The notes beneath the pieces are model-generated. The model was not told the origin of the DNA, ran no database searches, and worked only from the letters and a program-made list of their open reading frames with translations. 64,000 bases of DNA, taken from the NCBI GenBank assembly GCA_963580285.1, contig OY757011.1, positions 114,734,766-114,798,765 of the forward strand. The letters run 5' to 3'. This document shows, in pieces, positions 54,291 through 64,000 of the stretch. Both the position numbers and the translations under genes were made by a program. This DNA comes from Lucinisca nassula (Eukaryota > Mollusca > Bivalvia > Lucinida > Lucinidae). How positions within the stretch are numbered: position 1 is the stretch's first letter; every line of letters begins with the position of its first letter.

Positions 54291-56369
54291 CAGGGCTTCC
54301 ATTAACTCCCAAATTCAGGAAGTCCCAGACTTCCTACCCTTGAAATCTGGAAGTCCCACTGGAAAATTCAGGAAGTCACAATTTTTAATCAAGGTGTTTG
54401 CGGATCGTAAAATTGTTTTGATGAAGAAATATATATCATTCAATCTATGAATCTCTTGTTTGCATTTTTAATCACTTGTATCTTCTTTTAGATTGCTAGT
54501 AAAGTGTGGATATGTAAACTGACCGGCTCAAAAATTACTTGAATAGTGTTGACTGGGCCGTTAAATTCAAAACAATCAAGCAAAGCTCTGTGAGGAAGTT
54601 AAAACTACTCATAACTATGTGACATACATGCGGTCAGTACAGTGCAGAGGAGTGCTTACAAAAAAGAAAACTATTTTTGCTTGGCCTGTATAAATCATAT
54701 AACTTTCCAAGTAAAAATCCCTTGCCCCCCCCCCCCCCCTCCCCCCCAAAAAAAAAAAAAAATAGTAAAGAAAACAACCGCATTACCCATCCCCATATAT
54801 GCCTAGTGGCCCATTTTTGAGTCATTAGCAAACCGTGTAGACCCAGATCAGACGCCACAGAACATAGCGTCTGATCTGTCTACAGTTTGTAGAACTTAAC
54901 ACAAATAAAACAAACCTGACACCCATTGTCATATATGGATTAAAAAGAAATAGAGAAATTCTTTTGCAAAAGATTTTTGCTAAACTTTGCAAAACATAAG
55001 CTTCGAGACTTCATTGTACTCTAAACACTCAGAAATGCTTCAGACAAACAGGCAGAAACACGTGCAACATTGGTCAATTGGAGCAGACTTAGACGAGTCA
55101 GCGGTAGTTTTTTTTTGTTTTTTGTTTGGCTTTTTGGCCAACATACAGATCAGACTGCAGCTCGGACCCTGACGAACCGGTCTGGTCACATTCGCCGGTT
55201 GTACGTATCGCGGCGAAATTTTGGGATTTTATAAATTATTTTCGTCATTTCACCTAGTGAACACCTGCTATTTACTCAAGAAAAATTCGTATCTATCTTT
55301 GAAACTATTGTCACACAATGCAACGCTAATGATAATGATAATCTCACCAAACGCCTTTAGAAATTACGACCCGCTTTAATTTAAACACTAACAAGTTTAC
55401 AGGATTAAAAAACACTTATCGTCAATGAGATAATTAGTTTATCCTCAACTACTAATCCGTTTAATTATGTGCAAACACCGAGCAATCACCTCGACACGTT
55501 TTTCACACACCGATGACGATCAAAGGTGTGCCGACGCACGTGATTCTGACTGTCAATATAATACCGCGCAGGCAGAAAATGGGACGTCCACACAGAATGC
55601 GGTTTCAGCTAAGAAGGCGGAGCAAACTTATTACAAACCGCTAAAAGTGGGCGGGTTTATACGTCTCAGTAAAGATTTTTGGCCGTACAGAGAAATCTCA
55701 GACTGCAGCTCGGACCCTGACGCACCGGCCTGGTCACCTTCGCCGGTTTAACGTATTTTCGAGGCGCCAAAATCTAACGGCGGTCGCAGCTACCTTTTTG
55801 GATTTTATAAATTATTTTCGTCATTTCACCTATTTACTCAAGAAAAAAAAATGCGTATCAATCTTTGAAACTATTGTCACACTTTGCATCGCTAATGATA
55901 ATTTCACTACCAAACACCTAAATTACGACCCACTTTAATTTAAACAGTAACAAGTTTACAGGATTAAAAAAACACTTATCGTCAATTAGATAATTAGTTC
56001 ATCTTCAAATACTAATCCGTTTAATTATATGCAAACACCGAACAATCACCTTGACACGTTTTTCACACACCGATGACGATCAAAGGTGTGCCGACGCACG
56101 TGATTCTGACTGTCAATATATTACCGCGCAGGCAGAAAATGGGACGTCCTTAGTACTCAATAAACACAGATAGCGGTTTCAGCTAAGAAGGCGGAGCAAA
56201 CTTTTTACAAACCGCTAAAAGTGTGCGGGTTTATACGTCTCGGTAAAGATTTTTGGCCGTACAGAGAAATTTTCGGGAGTCCGCGGGACGCCTTTGATGT
56301 TTAATTTGGGCGTCCGGAAGCGATTTCAGGACGTAATATACGCCGTACGTCCGCCTAACGGAAGCCCTG
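54291..56369. mobile_element. hAT-like element nested in the Tc1 TIR (CAGGGCTTCC ends, 6-bp TSD)
   Basis: Ends CAGGGCTTCCATTA and, inverted, CAGGGCTTCCGTTA. GATCAC flanks both sides (54285-54290, 56370-56375). The Tc1 TIR on the other side shows the empty site 'tagggatcactttt'. 2079 bp long, with no transposase recognised. Its main content is a ~550-bp tandem duplication starting at 55151 and 55699. Confidence 0.85.
55151..56270. repeat. ~550-bp tandem duplication inside the hAT-like element
   Basis: Both units start 'cagactgcagctcggaccct' (55151, 55699), continue 'tgacgatcaaaggtgtgccg' and end 'tttttggccgtacagagaaa'. The first unit's open frame (55467-55751) has no counterpart in the second because of small indels, so it is unlikely to code. 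Confidence 0.85.
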
Positions 56370-57930
56370 GATCACTTTTTTAATGCAAAATAATTTTTGG
56401 ATGAATTAAGCAGCTGAATCCAAATTTGATACATAATGATAGAAAACGTATCCTTCACAAAACCTAGTGATTAATATTGTCAACTGGTACTGCATTCAAG
56501 CGTGACAACAGCAATCGTCTTGGCACCCCCAAAATTTGCCGTAACACGAAGGGATTTGGACAACTGATTTTTCACAAATTTCCAAATTTGTTTAGACAAA
56601 CGTGCCTAATAACGTGTATTGCGTCCACGGGCATCAATTACAGTACGACATCGCCTGCGCATGCTCGTAATCCGAGTCTGTATCCGGTTTTGTGGAATCA
56701 GCTTTCATTCAGCAACCAATGCATCTTTGAGCTCCTTTAAAGTCCTCGGATGCACAGGTCGGGCTGAAACAGCACGCTGTAGCATGTTCCGCGCATGCTC
56801 AATCGGATTTAAATCCGGTGACCGAGCAGGCCAGTCCATACGAACGATTGTCTTACGTTCCAGATAGGAATCAGTGACGTAGGCACGGTTGGGACGGGCA
56901 TTATTATCCATCAGAATAAAGTCTGGGCCGAACGCATCTGCATATGGTCTCACAAACTCATCAAGAATCTCATTACAGTACATCACTGCCATTAACGTTC
57001 CGTTTGCATCGACGTACAAGTCAGTTTTACCGTTCACGCTTATCCCAGCCCAAACCATGTCTGACCCCTTTCCATAGCGATCATGCTCTGCCACAATAAA
57101 GTCATCGAACGGCTCTTTAGACATTCGCCATACTAACTGACGTTTATAAGTGAAGTTTAGACAGAATCTGGACTCCTCAGTAAACAGTACTGGCGTCATA
57201 TCACGAACCGTCCACCTGAAGTGAGTTCTGGCAAAGTCCAACCGGTCTAGCATGTGCTGTCTCGTCAACGGAACACGTACAGCAGGCCTCATGACATTAA
57301 GTCCGAACTCGTGGAGTCCGTTTCTGACAGTCTGTGTAGAAATTCGTACTCCAGTTCCGTTCCTTAGCTCTTTATGCAAACGCGTAGCGTTCAGGAACCG
57401 TTGACGTCGAGACCGAATCAACAAACAACGGACCTGATGTTGAGTTGTAGCCCTTTCTCAACCCCGTCGTGTCTGTATGAAGGATTTCCGTGGGTAAGAT
57501 ACCGACTCCACATTCGGGAAACCACGCTCTGAGACACAATCAGAATCCCAGCAACACGACGTTGAGAGACGCCGGATTCCAACATTCCCACGCCACGACT
57601 CATTTTTGGGGCTCAGACGGTTTCTTAATTGTCCCCTAGGCATTTTAGTGTTTCACAAATCAAATGAAGTCCTTTTTACGCTTGGTAAAGGAACACTGAC
57701 AAGTTTCATTGGTCTGCTGGAAATAAGTGCTAGGCAAGATTTTGGGGGGGTGCATGAATTCATTTGTGAAGTGTGAGAAGTGTGCACTTTTATGAGTACT
57801 GAACTGCACATGAGTTTCTGCTTAAGATATTTATCAATATACCGCATATAAATTCTTTCAAGGAATTTTAAATTTTCAGTGCAAAATTTGGTAAATAAAA
57901 AGTGATCCCTATCAAACTTTGAGTAGTATA

Positions 57931-58204
57931 TTATAACTTGTGTCCTATTAATTTACTTTATGAACACACATCCTTCTGTTTACTTTTCAATAATTACAAA
58001 TTTTACACAGGCATTCTTCCTTTGCAAGATTTATGGATGAAATTGGGAAATATATATATGCCTATATGCCCAAAGGATAAAACCTGTGACTGCCGGTGTA
58101 ATGAGACAGTTCACCCACAAGACAGTACACCGACAAGAGAGTTCACCAACACACCTTTCGTTTATCAGTTGACAAGTTACTGAGCATAGGAACTCTTCAG
58201 TGCT
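57931..58204 (+). other. Unique stretch with a weak exon candidate
   Basis: After 'caaattttacacag' (58010) a frame ILPLQDLWMKLGNIYMPICP and KDKTCDCRCNETVHPQDSTP runs to a stop at 58181. The acceptor is acceptable, but the phase does not fit the RING exon at 53536 and the expected Cys is not first. Kept only as a possibility. Confidence 0.2.
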
Positions 58205-59110
58205 TAACCCATTTAGTACCGAAAACCCCAAAACAAGATACAAGAATTTTATTGTGAATTTTCGGCCCTCGTAGGAGCACATAAAGAGGCTTATTATAAT
58301 AATGGATAAACCAAGTAGACAATCAAGGAGAGAATTCCAAAGGACAGAGGCATGAAACAAAAAAAAAAGAAAAAAAATGGAATACATTAACCTGGCACCC
58401 TGTACCCAGGTACCCTGGCAAAGAGTGCAGGCCCAGATCAGACGCCGCAGAATGCGGCGTCTGATCAGGGCCTACACTGTTTGCAAAAAATTCAGCCATT
58501 TTCCTTATCAATTTTAAAGATAACACAACCTGTCACCCCTAAATTTTGAAATTGGACTCCTATCATATATAAGGAGGAAGATTCCATTTGGTACAAAACG
58601 GATTAAGATCAACGTGATTATCACTGGTTTGTAGGAAATCCAGATAATCTAGGCTGGAATCATTGGTTGGGTTTGACAAACAGTGTAGACCGAGATCAGA
58701 TGCCACAGAATGTGACGTATGATCAGGGTCTACACTGGATGCTTGCAATACAGGAATTTAAGGGTCAGATGCAGCAAAACACACATCTGATTAGGGTCTA
58801 CACTTTTGCTTAAAACTGGAATTTAACCCATTTTGTACTGGAATCCCCCAAACAGGTACCCAGGCAAACAGCACAGGCCCAGATCTGACGCCGCAGAATG
58901 CGGCGTCTGATCAGGGCCTACACTGTTTGCAAAAAGTTCAGCCATTTTCCTAATCAATTTTCAAGATAACACAACCTGTCACCCATAAATTTTGAAATTG
59001 GACTCCTATCATATATAAGGAGGAAGATTCCATTTGGTACAAAACGGATTAAGATCAACGTGATTATCACTGATTTGTAGGAAATCCAGGTAGGCGAGGC
59101 ACTTTAATTT
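58205..59110. repeat. Compound MITE tract A-B-A-B
   Basis: MITE-A at 58205-58606 (ends 'ttaacccatttagtaccgaa' and 'tttggtacaaaacggattaa', core 'gacgccgcagaatgcggcgt') with a ~150-bp insert at 58240-58390. MITE-B at 58607-58817 ('gatcaacgtgattatcactg' to 'acttttgcttaaaactggaa'). MITE-A at 58818-59054. A MITE-B start at 59055-59095. Confidence 0.75.
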
Positions 59111-60055
59111 TTATGGTCAAGATAATTCCTTGAGAAAGTCTTTTAACACAAAAACACAGGGCTATGTTATATTAATTACCAAAAAAAAGTCCTCAAAAAA
59201 TATCCGTGCCAGTTCTGAGAAAATTAGGATTTAATCCGCAGAAAAAAATTAAATAAGTAATGGTCCAATAATAGCACCATACACTGTTTTACCGGCTGTA
59301 AGGCTAGCTCTCCTCACGCGCAAACAAATGACGTCATTAAAAACAAAATATACGTCACAAATTGTTAATGTGCAGTCTGTAATTTATTATTAAAAAGAGA
59401 ACGAAGAAGCTTTCTCTTGATTGAAAAATGGAAATATTTGCTCAAATCGTTCGAGATATGGTACACGGAGGCTATGCATTTTCCCAAATCTATCCATCTA
59501 TATGTGTTGGAATCCACAAAATCAAAAGGAAATCCAGTTGAAGGTTTGGCGGACACAAGCAGACGATGTAGACTCCCGCTGCTTTCTATATTCAATTTTT
59601 TTTTTTTTTTTTTTTTGTATAGATGCCATTTATATTTCCCTTGTATGCTATTGATATACAAGATCTATGTTCAAGTTGTAAAAATAAACATTTTTTTTTT
59701 CGGGGGGGGGGGGGGTCTAATGACAAAAATTTAGTGTATGGAAGCACATTTGTGCCATCAGAATCAAATCAATTAATATCATAAATATGTGTATACGGTG
59801 TATTCTGGTAACATTGCGCACATAAGATTTTGAAAGCTATGTGTGACTTTGTGGAAGCAACCATTCAAAAATCACAATCAGAACAATTGCAACACTGTCC
59901 TATCTACTTACTGCAATAGAAATTGGCCGCTGAATTTTAAACAGGCAGGAAAAATAATACTAAGAAAAGGGATACCACCTTGAAATTGATTTACAAATTT
60001 TGTCTCCCAACATTGCTCACAATAACTGTTTTGAGCTGATTGAACATAAAGGTTG
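59111..60055. other. AT-rich stretch, simple runs
   Basis: It contains a T run (59597-59615), a T/G run (59689-59715) and otherwise unrecognised sequence. Open frames at 59365-59734 depend on these runs. Confidence 0.5.
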
Positions 60056-60570
60056 ACTCAAACAACCTTAAAGGGGCAAATTCCGGATGAGAAAAATATC
60101 TTTCAGCTAACTTTCCATGAGGAATCCATATATGAAATTTCAAAACCCTAGCATACAAGCTTCTAAAGTTATGTTATGCATCACAATGCATACAATGTAC
60201 CGAAAGTGACAAAGGGCCATTAGCCACAAAGTATTTTTCGGAATTTAGTCAAAAGTTAATCAGGACATCTACTCATCAGCACCAATCTTTTCACCAACTT
60301 ACAAGGTTCTAGCTACAATAGATTTTGAGATATGTTGCTGACAAGATTTTATAAAAACAAAAATTCAAAGGGCAATAACTTTTGAAGGGGCATAATCCGA
60401 ATAAGAAAAAATACGGGTTAGCTAAATTTTCATGAAGAATCCACATATGAAATTTCAAAACCCTAGCATGCACGGTTCTTGCGTTATGCTATGCATCAAA
60501 GGCGTAACGGAAGTTCTAATGGACCAACCAGAAGCAATATGCCCCTCCAAAAAAGTTGGGGTCATAAAAA
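60056..60570. repeat. Array P, two to three units (~300 bp)
   Basis: 'ggggcaaattccggatgaga' / 'ggggcataatccgaataaga' and 'aatccatatatgaaatttca' + 'aaaccctagcatac' recur at 60070-60180 and 60400-60490. The right end 'cagaagcaatatgcccctcc' resembles the termini of array elements. Confidence 0.55.
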
Positions 60571-60679
60571 AAAAAAAAACATTACGAAAACACACATATT
60601 GAAATCTATTGGAAGATTTGATCACCCAAAAAATTTCCAGAGAAAATTCTGATGTTTTTCTTATTCATCACGAAAACGA

Positions 60680-60910
60680 GACGTTGCTTCCAATTTTGTG
60701 GGACTTTTACCTGACATTGAGATGAAATGACATCTCAGTCCCTGCCGCCCAATGAATCCAAAAGAGTTTACATGCATGGACAGGCTGACTCGCAGCAACT
60801 TTTCTGGGCAGGTTTAGACATTCTCAGCGGTTTAACAGTACTCATGTGCGGTCGGTATCAGTTCTGTGCGGAAGCATCATGCAGCCCAATCTATTACTCC
60901 AAGCCCAGAT
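60680..60910 (-). mobile_element. SINE-V copy 12, minus strand
   Basis: It runs from 'acgttgcttccaattttgtg' through the core 'gagatgaaatgacatctcag' to 'tactccaagcccagataggc'. The tail beyond 'acgttgcttcc' is missing. Head-to-head with the next copy. Confidence 0.8.
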
Positions 60911-61400
60911 AGGCCCCGCCCATAGGGGCTTGAAGAAATATATGGGCTGCATGATGCTTCCACGCAGAGCTGAATCCGGCCCGCACACTCTTACTGGTAA
61001 ACCGCTTAGAGGATCTAAGCCTGTCCAGGAACCGCGGTGCGAGGCGGACCATCCATGCTTATAAACCCTATTGGTTTCATTGGGCGACAGGGCTTGAGAT
61101 GTCATTTCATCTCAATGTCGGGTAAAATTCCCACAAAATTAGAAGCAACGTCTCCAAAATGACCTTTACAGTGTTGACGGGGACATGACCTTTACAGTGT
61201 TGACGGGGACGGATGTTCTCACAAATGGATAGTTATGTGGCTATTTTTGGCAGGATCGATACTTAAGTGGCTACTTTTAGCCACAGAAAAGAAGTATTTT
61301 GCGGTGTCTAACGGAATAAATCCCATTGACTTACATTGATTCTGTCCATTTACATAGCCACCTAACTATACATTTGTTGGTGCGTTAAACCTCAAATCAA
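60911..61400 (+). mobile_element. SINE-V copy 13, plus strand, tail interrupted by a MITE
   Basis: A full SINE-V starts 'ccccgcccataggggcttga'. Its tail block 'gacctttacagtgttgacgg' is present twice (61161, 61187). A 157-bp MITE follows at 61221-61377 (TIRs 'acaaatggatagttatgtgg' and inverse 'cacctaactatacatttgt'). The tail resumes 'ttaaacctcaaatcaacc'. Confidence 0.75.
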
Positions 61401-61950
61401 CCAAACCAAGCCCAGATGGGTGGGGTCGAAAAACAAGCCTATATCATTTTGACCCCTCCAACCCCACTTTTATATTGTAAAACTGGTTTACAGGGATAAA
61501 CATTAAATTTCTTATATCAGTGCAAAAACATAATTGTGGGTACTCGGCAGAACCGCCAAGTTCAGGCGATTCTTAGTCGACCTCTGCAATCTATGTTTTG
61601 AGCAGAAATAAGAAAAACGTCATTTTTTTAATCTTAAAATTCCATTTTGGGGCTGAAAAATTGACAATGTTTTTGTTAAGGCGTGTTTCGTAATGTCTAC
61701 TCAAAAGCATAGATTGTGGGTACTCGATAGAAACCCCTTCCTCATGGAGTTTTAGTTTATACTAATTTATTTTTGTTCGATTGCGATGAAAGTCTCAAAC
61801 TTAATCACTCATTCCGGATGTTTTCACGTGCGCGAGGGAGAGGCAGTTGACTTTTACACCACTGCTACCCATATACACCTGGGTGGGGTGGGGCAGTGGG
61901 GAGTTTTAGGGCGTATACATGTACATTATTTTTCTTATTTCTGCTCAAAG
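61401..61950. mobile_element. PAL copies and spacer
   Basis: 61455-61625: 'ccccacttttatattgtaaa', core 'gtgggtactcggcagaaccg' with degenerate mirror 'gtcgacctctgcaatctatg'. A left arm only at 61697-61730. 61750-61945 is unrecognised. Confidence 0.55.
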
Positions 61951-62283
61951 AAGCCTCCATGGTGTAGTGGTTAAGCTACTCACCTCAGTAACCAGGAGTC
62001 GTGGGTTCAATCCAAAGGCTTCTCCAGACTCTCAGATGAGTCTTTAAACCGAGGTCCGGTCTCCGTATGCAGGGGTTTCATCAATAGACGGGTACTGGGG
62101 GTTTTCCCGTTTACTTAGACATTATTCCCCTGCTATGCTTCATAAATTTGGCTTTATTCAGATAACATTGAAAATCACAATCCTATCTTTCCTTGAAATC
62201 TGGATGCCAAAATGTTTTTGAAACCACTGCATATGACATTTGCTGTTGACGGGACGTAAACCTCAAACACACTCACTCACTTG
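61951..62283 (+). mobile_element. SINE-G copy 2, full length
   Basis: Head 'gcctccatggtgtagtggtt' (A box), B box GGTTCAATCC, body 'tttaaaccgaggtccggtct', and 3' end 'gctgttgacgggacgtaaac' + 'ctcaaacac'. The last part equals the SINE-V tail. About 330 bp. Confidence 0.85.
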
Positions 62284-62990
62284 TTTCTGCTCAAAACATA
62301 GATGAGGCGGTTCTATTGAGTATCAACAATCTCAGAAGCTATGTTTTTGAGCAGAAACATAATGTATAACCCCTAAACCTCAAGTGTTATATAAAAGTGG
62401 GTTAGTGGGGGTCAAAATTACATAGGCATGTTTTGTGATGTGCCACAGTTTGCTTTTGATTTTCCTTTTTTGATTTTGTTTTATGTGACATTGTTGATAA
62501 GATTTGGAAATCCTTATTTGATGTCTGTGACTCTTTTTAGACTTTATGGTAACTGACACATTTTAGTTCTACACAAATTAATGTGTGCTTAGCGTAGACT
62601 CAAGCTTTTTGAAAAAGCTAATACTTGTTTTTCCATATATTTCACACAAATATATATATGTAAAAAAAATAAAATAAAAGAAAACTTTTATCTTCAGAAT
62701 TTTTAGTATTTTTCCCCAAATAGAAATATTCATTTTGGATGATTTAATGAAGTCAAGTATTAATTGTTTAACATACGCCAGTAATATTAATTTTGTCCTG
62801 GTTTTTGTGATTTTTCTTCATTTTTCGTAATTTTTCACCCCCCAAAAATAGCCGTTCCCCTCGGATTTTTTTTGAGGACTTTTTTTCTATAAATCAGGAC
62901 ACCTTCCTGATACTAAAACTGCTGATAACATTTCTCAAGGAATTAGTTGTGGGTCAAGGGTCATTTCGAGCTAAATGTACTGGCCTAAGG
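62284..62990. other. PAL copy (62284-62420) then AT-rich spacer
   Basis: 'tttctgctcaaaacatagat' with the mirror 'agctatgtttttgagcagaa' and the 'ctcaagtgttatataaaagt' + 'gggt' block. 62421-62990 shows no recognised repeat or exon. Confidence 0.5.
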
Positions 62991-64000
62991 TACTCTAGGC
63001 TGGAATCATTGGTTGGGTTTGACAAACAGTGTAGACCGAGATCAGATGCCACAGAATGTGATGTCTGATCAGGGTCTACACTGGATGCCCAGGCAAACAG
63101 CACAGGCCCAGATCAGACGCCGCAGAATGCGGCGTCTGATCAGGGCCTACACTGTTTGCAAAAAGTTCAGCCATTTCCTAATCAATTTCAAAGATAACAC
63201 AACCTGTCACCCCTAAATTTTGAAATGGACTCCTATCATATATAAGGAGGGAGATTCCATTTGGTACAAAACGGATTAACCCTTGTCCTGCTGAGCCTGG
63301 ATATGCCTTATTTTTCAAACAATGAAGATCCAGATCAGATGGCTTCTGAAGAAGCCAACTGATCTGGATCTTCATTGTTTGTCATTCAGATTGTGGAGTT
63401 TTTGCAATAATTTGAATCAAATAATCTGATCGGTTGTTAATGTTGTGTGGCATATTTAAATATTCAGCAGAACAAGGGTTAAGATCAACGTGATTATCAC
63501 TGATTTGTAGGAAATCCAGGTAATCTGGGCTGGAATCATTGGTTGGGTTTGACAAACAGTGTAGACCCAGATCAGATGCCACAGAATGTGACGTCTGAAA
63601 TGGGTCTACACTGGATGCTTAAAATACAGGAATGTAAGGGTCAGATGCAGCAAAACACACATCTGATTAGGGTCTACACTTTTGCTTAAAACTGGAATTT
63701 AAGCCATTTTGTACTGGAATCCCCAAAACTGGTACCCAGGCAAACAGCACAGGCACAGATCAGACGCCGCATAATGCGGCGTCTGATCAAGGCCTATACT
63801 ATTTGCAAAAAGCTCAGCCATTTTCCAAATCGATTTTGAAGAAAACACAACCTGACAATGAAATGGACTCCTCCCAAATATAAGGAGGATGATTCCATTT
63901 GGTACAAAAAGGGTTTAGGGTTAAACGAAACAATTTAACCCTTGTCCTGCTGAGCCCGGATATGCCTTATCTTTCAGACAATGTAGGTCCAGATCTGAAG
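62991..64000. repeat. Compound MITE tract B/A fusion-C-B-A-C
   Basis: A MITE-B left half is fused to MITE-A at 'ctacactggatg' + 'cccaggcaaacagc' (about 63087), ending at 63280. MITE-C is at 63282-63482 ('taacccttgtcctgctgagc' to 'cagcagaacaagggttaa'). MITE-B at 63483-63695, MITE-A at 63696-63920, and the start of another MITE-C from 63936. The window ends inside it. Confidence 0.75.

Larger units (their letters stand above)
54262..57930 (-). mobile_element. Tc1-like DD34E transposon (outer), transposase minus strand
   Basis: TIRs 'tactactcaaagtttgatag' + 'ggatcac' are at 54264-54290 and inverted at 57902-57928, with TA flanks. The transposase reads on the minus strand from about 57643 to 56705. 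HTH part MLESGVSQRRVAGILIVSQS (frameshifts near 57600 and 57420), second HTH STQTVRNGLHEFGL, then VLFTEESRF, ILMDNNARPNR and SPDLNPIEH. In Tc1 proteins these are T-D-E-S, D-D-N-A-R-P-H and N-P-I-E, so here the first Asp is Glu, the second Asp is Asn and the following His is Asn. The enzyme is inactive. Confidence 0.92.

Noticed and set aside
54720..54765. G-quadruplex or regulatory C/A tract
   Set aside because: A simple poly-C/poly-A run; similar runs occur at 37709, 38864 and 59700 and may include assembly noise.
57938..58183. Next exon of the RING gene
   Set aside because: An acceptor exists, but the phase is wrong and the required Cys is not the first residue.

Overview
This is a eukaryotic, AT-rich, intron- and repeat-dominated window. 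Several features point to a mollusc, most likely a bivalve: pearl/Helentron-like elements that carry arrays of ~145-170 bp units, tRNA-headed SINEs that share one 3' tail, and many hairpin MITEs. The bivalve assignment is inference, because no marker gene proves it. There is no bacterial-type operon, no CRISPR array, no rRNA and no free-standing tRNA gene.

Only two cellular genes can be supported. The first is the 3' part of the ribosomal protein eL38 gene (RPL38), with two coding exons at 3104-3226 and 5007-5032, canonical GT/AG junctions and an AATAAA signal; its 5' exons lie before the window. The second is one internal exon (53428-53536) encoding the first half of a RING zinc finger. A promoter-like block at 44102-44714 has a duplicated 141-bp unit carrying E2F-type sites plus a CRE; the gene it would serve is not identified.

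The rest is layered mobile DNA. 0-6 kb: an array with two SINEs, then the RPL38 region. 6-9.2 kb: a composite element holding two MITEs and a decayed mariner. 9.7-15.5 kb: one array with two array-bearing elements nested in it. 15.7-17.4 kb: a Tc1 pseudo-transposon. 18-24.5 kb: an array split by a 5.46-kb TIR element with a 5-bp target duplication, itself filled with LINE, SINE and a fragment carrying a complete hammerhead ribozyme motif. 26.5-32.8 kb: more arrays. 33-43 kb: three kinds of non-LTR retrotransposon, one of them split by later insertions. 45-48.5 kb: two arrays. 49-53.3 kb: SINEs, palindromic elements and a full-length mariner. 54.3-57.9 kb: a Tc1 element carrying a nested hAT-like element. 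58-64 kb: compound MITE tracts, head-to-head SINEs and palindromic elements.

Many insertions have target duplications or empty sites that can be read from sister repeats, so the order of events is often clear. No intact transposase or reverse transcriptase is present; mobility of the short elements would depend on enzymes encoded elsewhere. The strongest candidate for something unusual is the hammerhead motif at 21120-21165. Next are the CAC-ended 5-bp-TSD element that surrounds it and the E2F-site duplication.
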